DNA of 64,000 nucleotides from CAVTND01 sp963735955. GTDB lineage: Bacteria; Pseudomonadota; Gammaproteobacteria; Burkholderiales; Burkholderiaceae_F. Below the pieces are notes generated by a model. It made no database searches. It saw only the letters and a program-made list of their open reading frames with translations, and was not told the DNA's origin. The stretch spans positions 26,239 to 90,238 of the forward strand of contig CAVTND010000024.1 of assembly GCA_963735955.1 (NCBI GenBank). Direction: 5' to 3'. Both the position numbers and the translations under genes were made by a program. This document shows positions 63,007 to 64,000 of this stretch, piece after piece (position 1 is the first letter of the stretch; each line of letters starts with the position of its first letter).

Positions 63007-63975
63007 ATGGCTGCGACTCTGCTCATGCTTCCGCCGCAGACTTCCACCACGCGCGAGTGGGCGAAGCGTCTCACCGCCGCGCAACCGAACCTGTCGGTCA
63101 TCGTCGCCGAGAATGAGACCGACGCCGCGGGCGCCATCGCACGGGCGGATGCAGCGTTTGGCACTGTCTCACCTACCCTCTTGCGAGCGGCTTCACAGCT
63201 CCGGTGGATTCAGGCCCCCCAAGCGGCTCCGCCTGCGGGCTGGTACTACCCGGAGCTGATTGCGCACGCCGCGGTTGTGACAAATTTCCGCGAGATCTTC
63301 AATGATCATATCGGCGCGCACATCATGGCATTTATCCTTGCCTTCGCGCGCGGACTGCATCGGTATCTGCCACAACAGTTGAGTCGCGAGTGGCGCCCGG
63401 CGCCGCTCGACACCGGGGTGATCCACCTGCCCGAGGCTACAGCGCTCATCGTTGGAGTGGGTGGCATCGGCGCGGAGAGCGCACGGCTCGCCGCCGCCTT
63501 CGGAATGCGGGTGCTCGGAGTCGACTCGCGCCGCCAAGTGGCCCCGCCAGGCGTCGCGGAGTTACATCCAGCGGCCGCGCTCGACTCACTCCTGCCGCGC
63601 GCGGATTTCGTCATTCTGACCGTGCCGCACACGCCCTCGACAGAGGGTTTCATGAATCGCGCGCGGTTCCAACTCATGAAACGCAGCGCCTTCTTCATCA
63701 ATATCGGACGCGGCATGACCACGCGCCTCGACGATCTCGTCGCCGCGCTCAACGCCGGCGAGATCGCCGGCGCCGCGCTCGATGTCTTCGAACAGGAGCC
63801 GCTGCCTTCGGATCACCCACTGTGGACGATGCCGGGGGTGCTGATCACGCCCCACACTGCCGGCTATGGCCCGTATCTCGACGACCGACGCTACGACATC
63901 CTTTTGGATAATTGCCGGCGCTTCCTGGCCGGGGAACCGCTGCGAAACGTGGTCGACAAGGCCAGTTGGTTCTGA
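63007..63975 (+). CDS. D-2-hydroxyacid dehydrogenase (NAD-binding)
   Basis: A 322-residue enzyme of the GyaR/SerA-like family. The NAD fold is 'ALIVGVGGIGAESARLAAAF' followed by 'GMRVLGVDSRR'. 'ADFVILTVPHTPSTEGFMNR', 'SAFFINIGRGMTTRLDDLVA' (Arg), 'GAALDVFEQEPLPSDHPLWT' (Glu) and 'PGVLITPHTAGYGP' (His) provide the active site. It is divergent from udh with 78 bases between, which would hold both promoters. It may act in hydroxy-acid disposal for the same pathway. After it, an ATG at 63984 behind GGGAG may begin another gene that runs off the window. Confidence 0.88.
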   Translation: MAATLLMLPPQTSTTREWAKRLTAAQPNLSVIVAENETDAAGAIARADAAFGTVSPTLLRAASQLRWIQAPQAAPPAGWYYPELIAHAAVVTNFREIFNDHIGAHIMAFILAFARGLHRYLPQQLSREWRPAPLDTGVIHLPEATALIVGVGGIGAESARLAAAFGMRVLGVDSRRQVAPPGVAELHPAAALDSLLPRADFVILTVPHTPSTEGFMNRARFQLMKRSAFFINIGRGMTTRLDDLVAALNAGEIAGAALDVFEQEPLPSDHPLWTMPGVLITPHTAGYGPYLDDRRYDILLDNCRRFLAGEPLRNVVDKASWF

Positions 63976-64000
63976 GGGAGCGGATGGGCGTTGTCCTGGA

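Overview
The window is chromosomal DNA of a GC-rich betaproteobacterium, most likely a member of the Burkholderiales. The evidence is gene order. It holds the blocks rpsF-priB-rpsR-rplI-dnaB, ispG-hisS-yfgM-bamB-der-hfq-hflX-hflK-hflC-hisZ-purA, surE-pcm-nlpD and tRNA-Val-thrS-infC-rpmI-rplT-pheST-ihfA-merR-tRNA-Pro, all typical of that class. No phage, IS element or CRISPR array was seen.

Layout. 1-40.6 kb is a housekeeping region read almost entirely on the minus strand: replication, ribosomal proteins, tRNA and rRNA modification, RNase R, purine and histidine enzymes, the HflKC membrane complex, outer-membrane assembly, tRNA synthetases and RelA. Three tRNA genes lie here: Leu-CAG, Pro-GGG and Val-GAC. 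37.6-43.9 kb is mixed: an ornithine-lipid acyltransferase, an MtfA-like peptidase, a flavodoxin, an alpha/beta hydrolase and a 3-hydroxybutyrate dehydrogenase. 43.9-48.9 kb is an overlapping minus-strand cluster joining a circularly permuted ATP-grasp enzyme, a TPR-GGDEF diguanylate cyclase, an alpha-E protein and an Anbu-type proteasome homologue. 49-52.9 kb holds comEC, tatD and a DUF2062 membrane protein. 53.2-56.4 kb holds two translationally coupled genes for secreted hydrolases, the first resembling zinc-dependent phospholipase C/P1 nuclease. 56.5-63 kb is a seven-gene catabolic operon: uronate dehydrogenase, galactarolactone isomerase, TRAP transporter PQM, an SDR and a TauD-type dioxygenase. 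A D-2-hydroxyacid dehydrogenase is divergent from it.

Regulation visible in the sequence. Upstream of thrS there is an 11-residue leader peptide with four threonines, a good Shine-Dalgarno, a plausible antiterminator and a strong terminator just before the thrS start. This looks like ribosome-mediated attenuation. rpsF has a clear promoter and a long structured leader. infC appears to start with ATC. The 3' end of tRNA-Leu and its terminator are duplicated downstream, much like the E. coli rtT repeats. A terminator sits between dctP and dctQ.

Sequence quality. About twenty genes, including the essential rpsR and der, are broken by single-base indels. Most are +1, and the correct protein continues in another frame. 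They cluster near 2.9-3.4, 5.2-5.3, 12.7-17, 41.4-48.4, 54-58.6 and 62.5 kb, whereas 17-40 kb is clean. I read them as assembly errors rather than pseudogenes and give the coordinates of the whole reconstructed genes.
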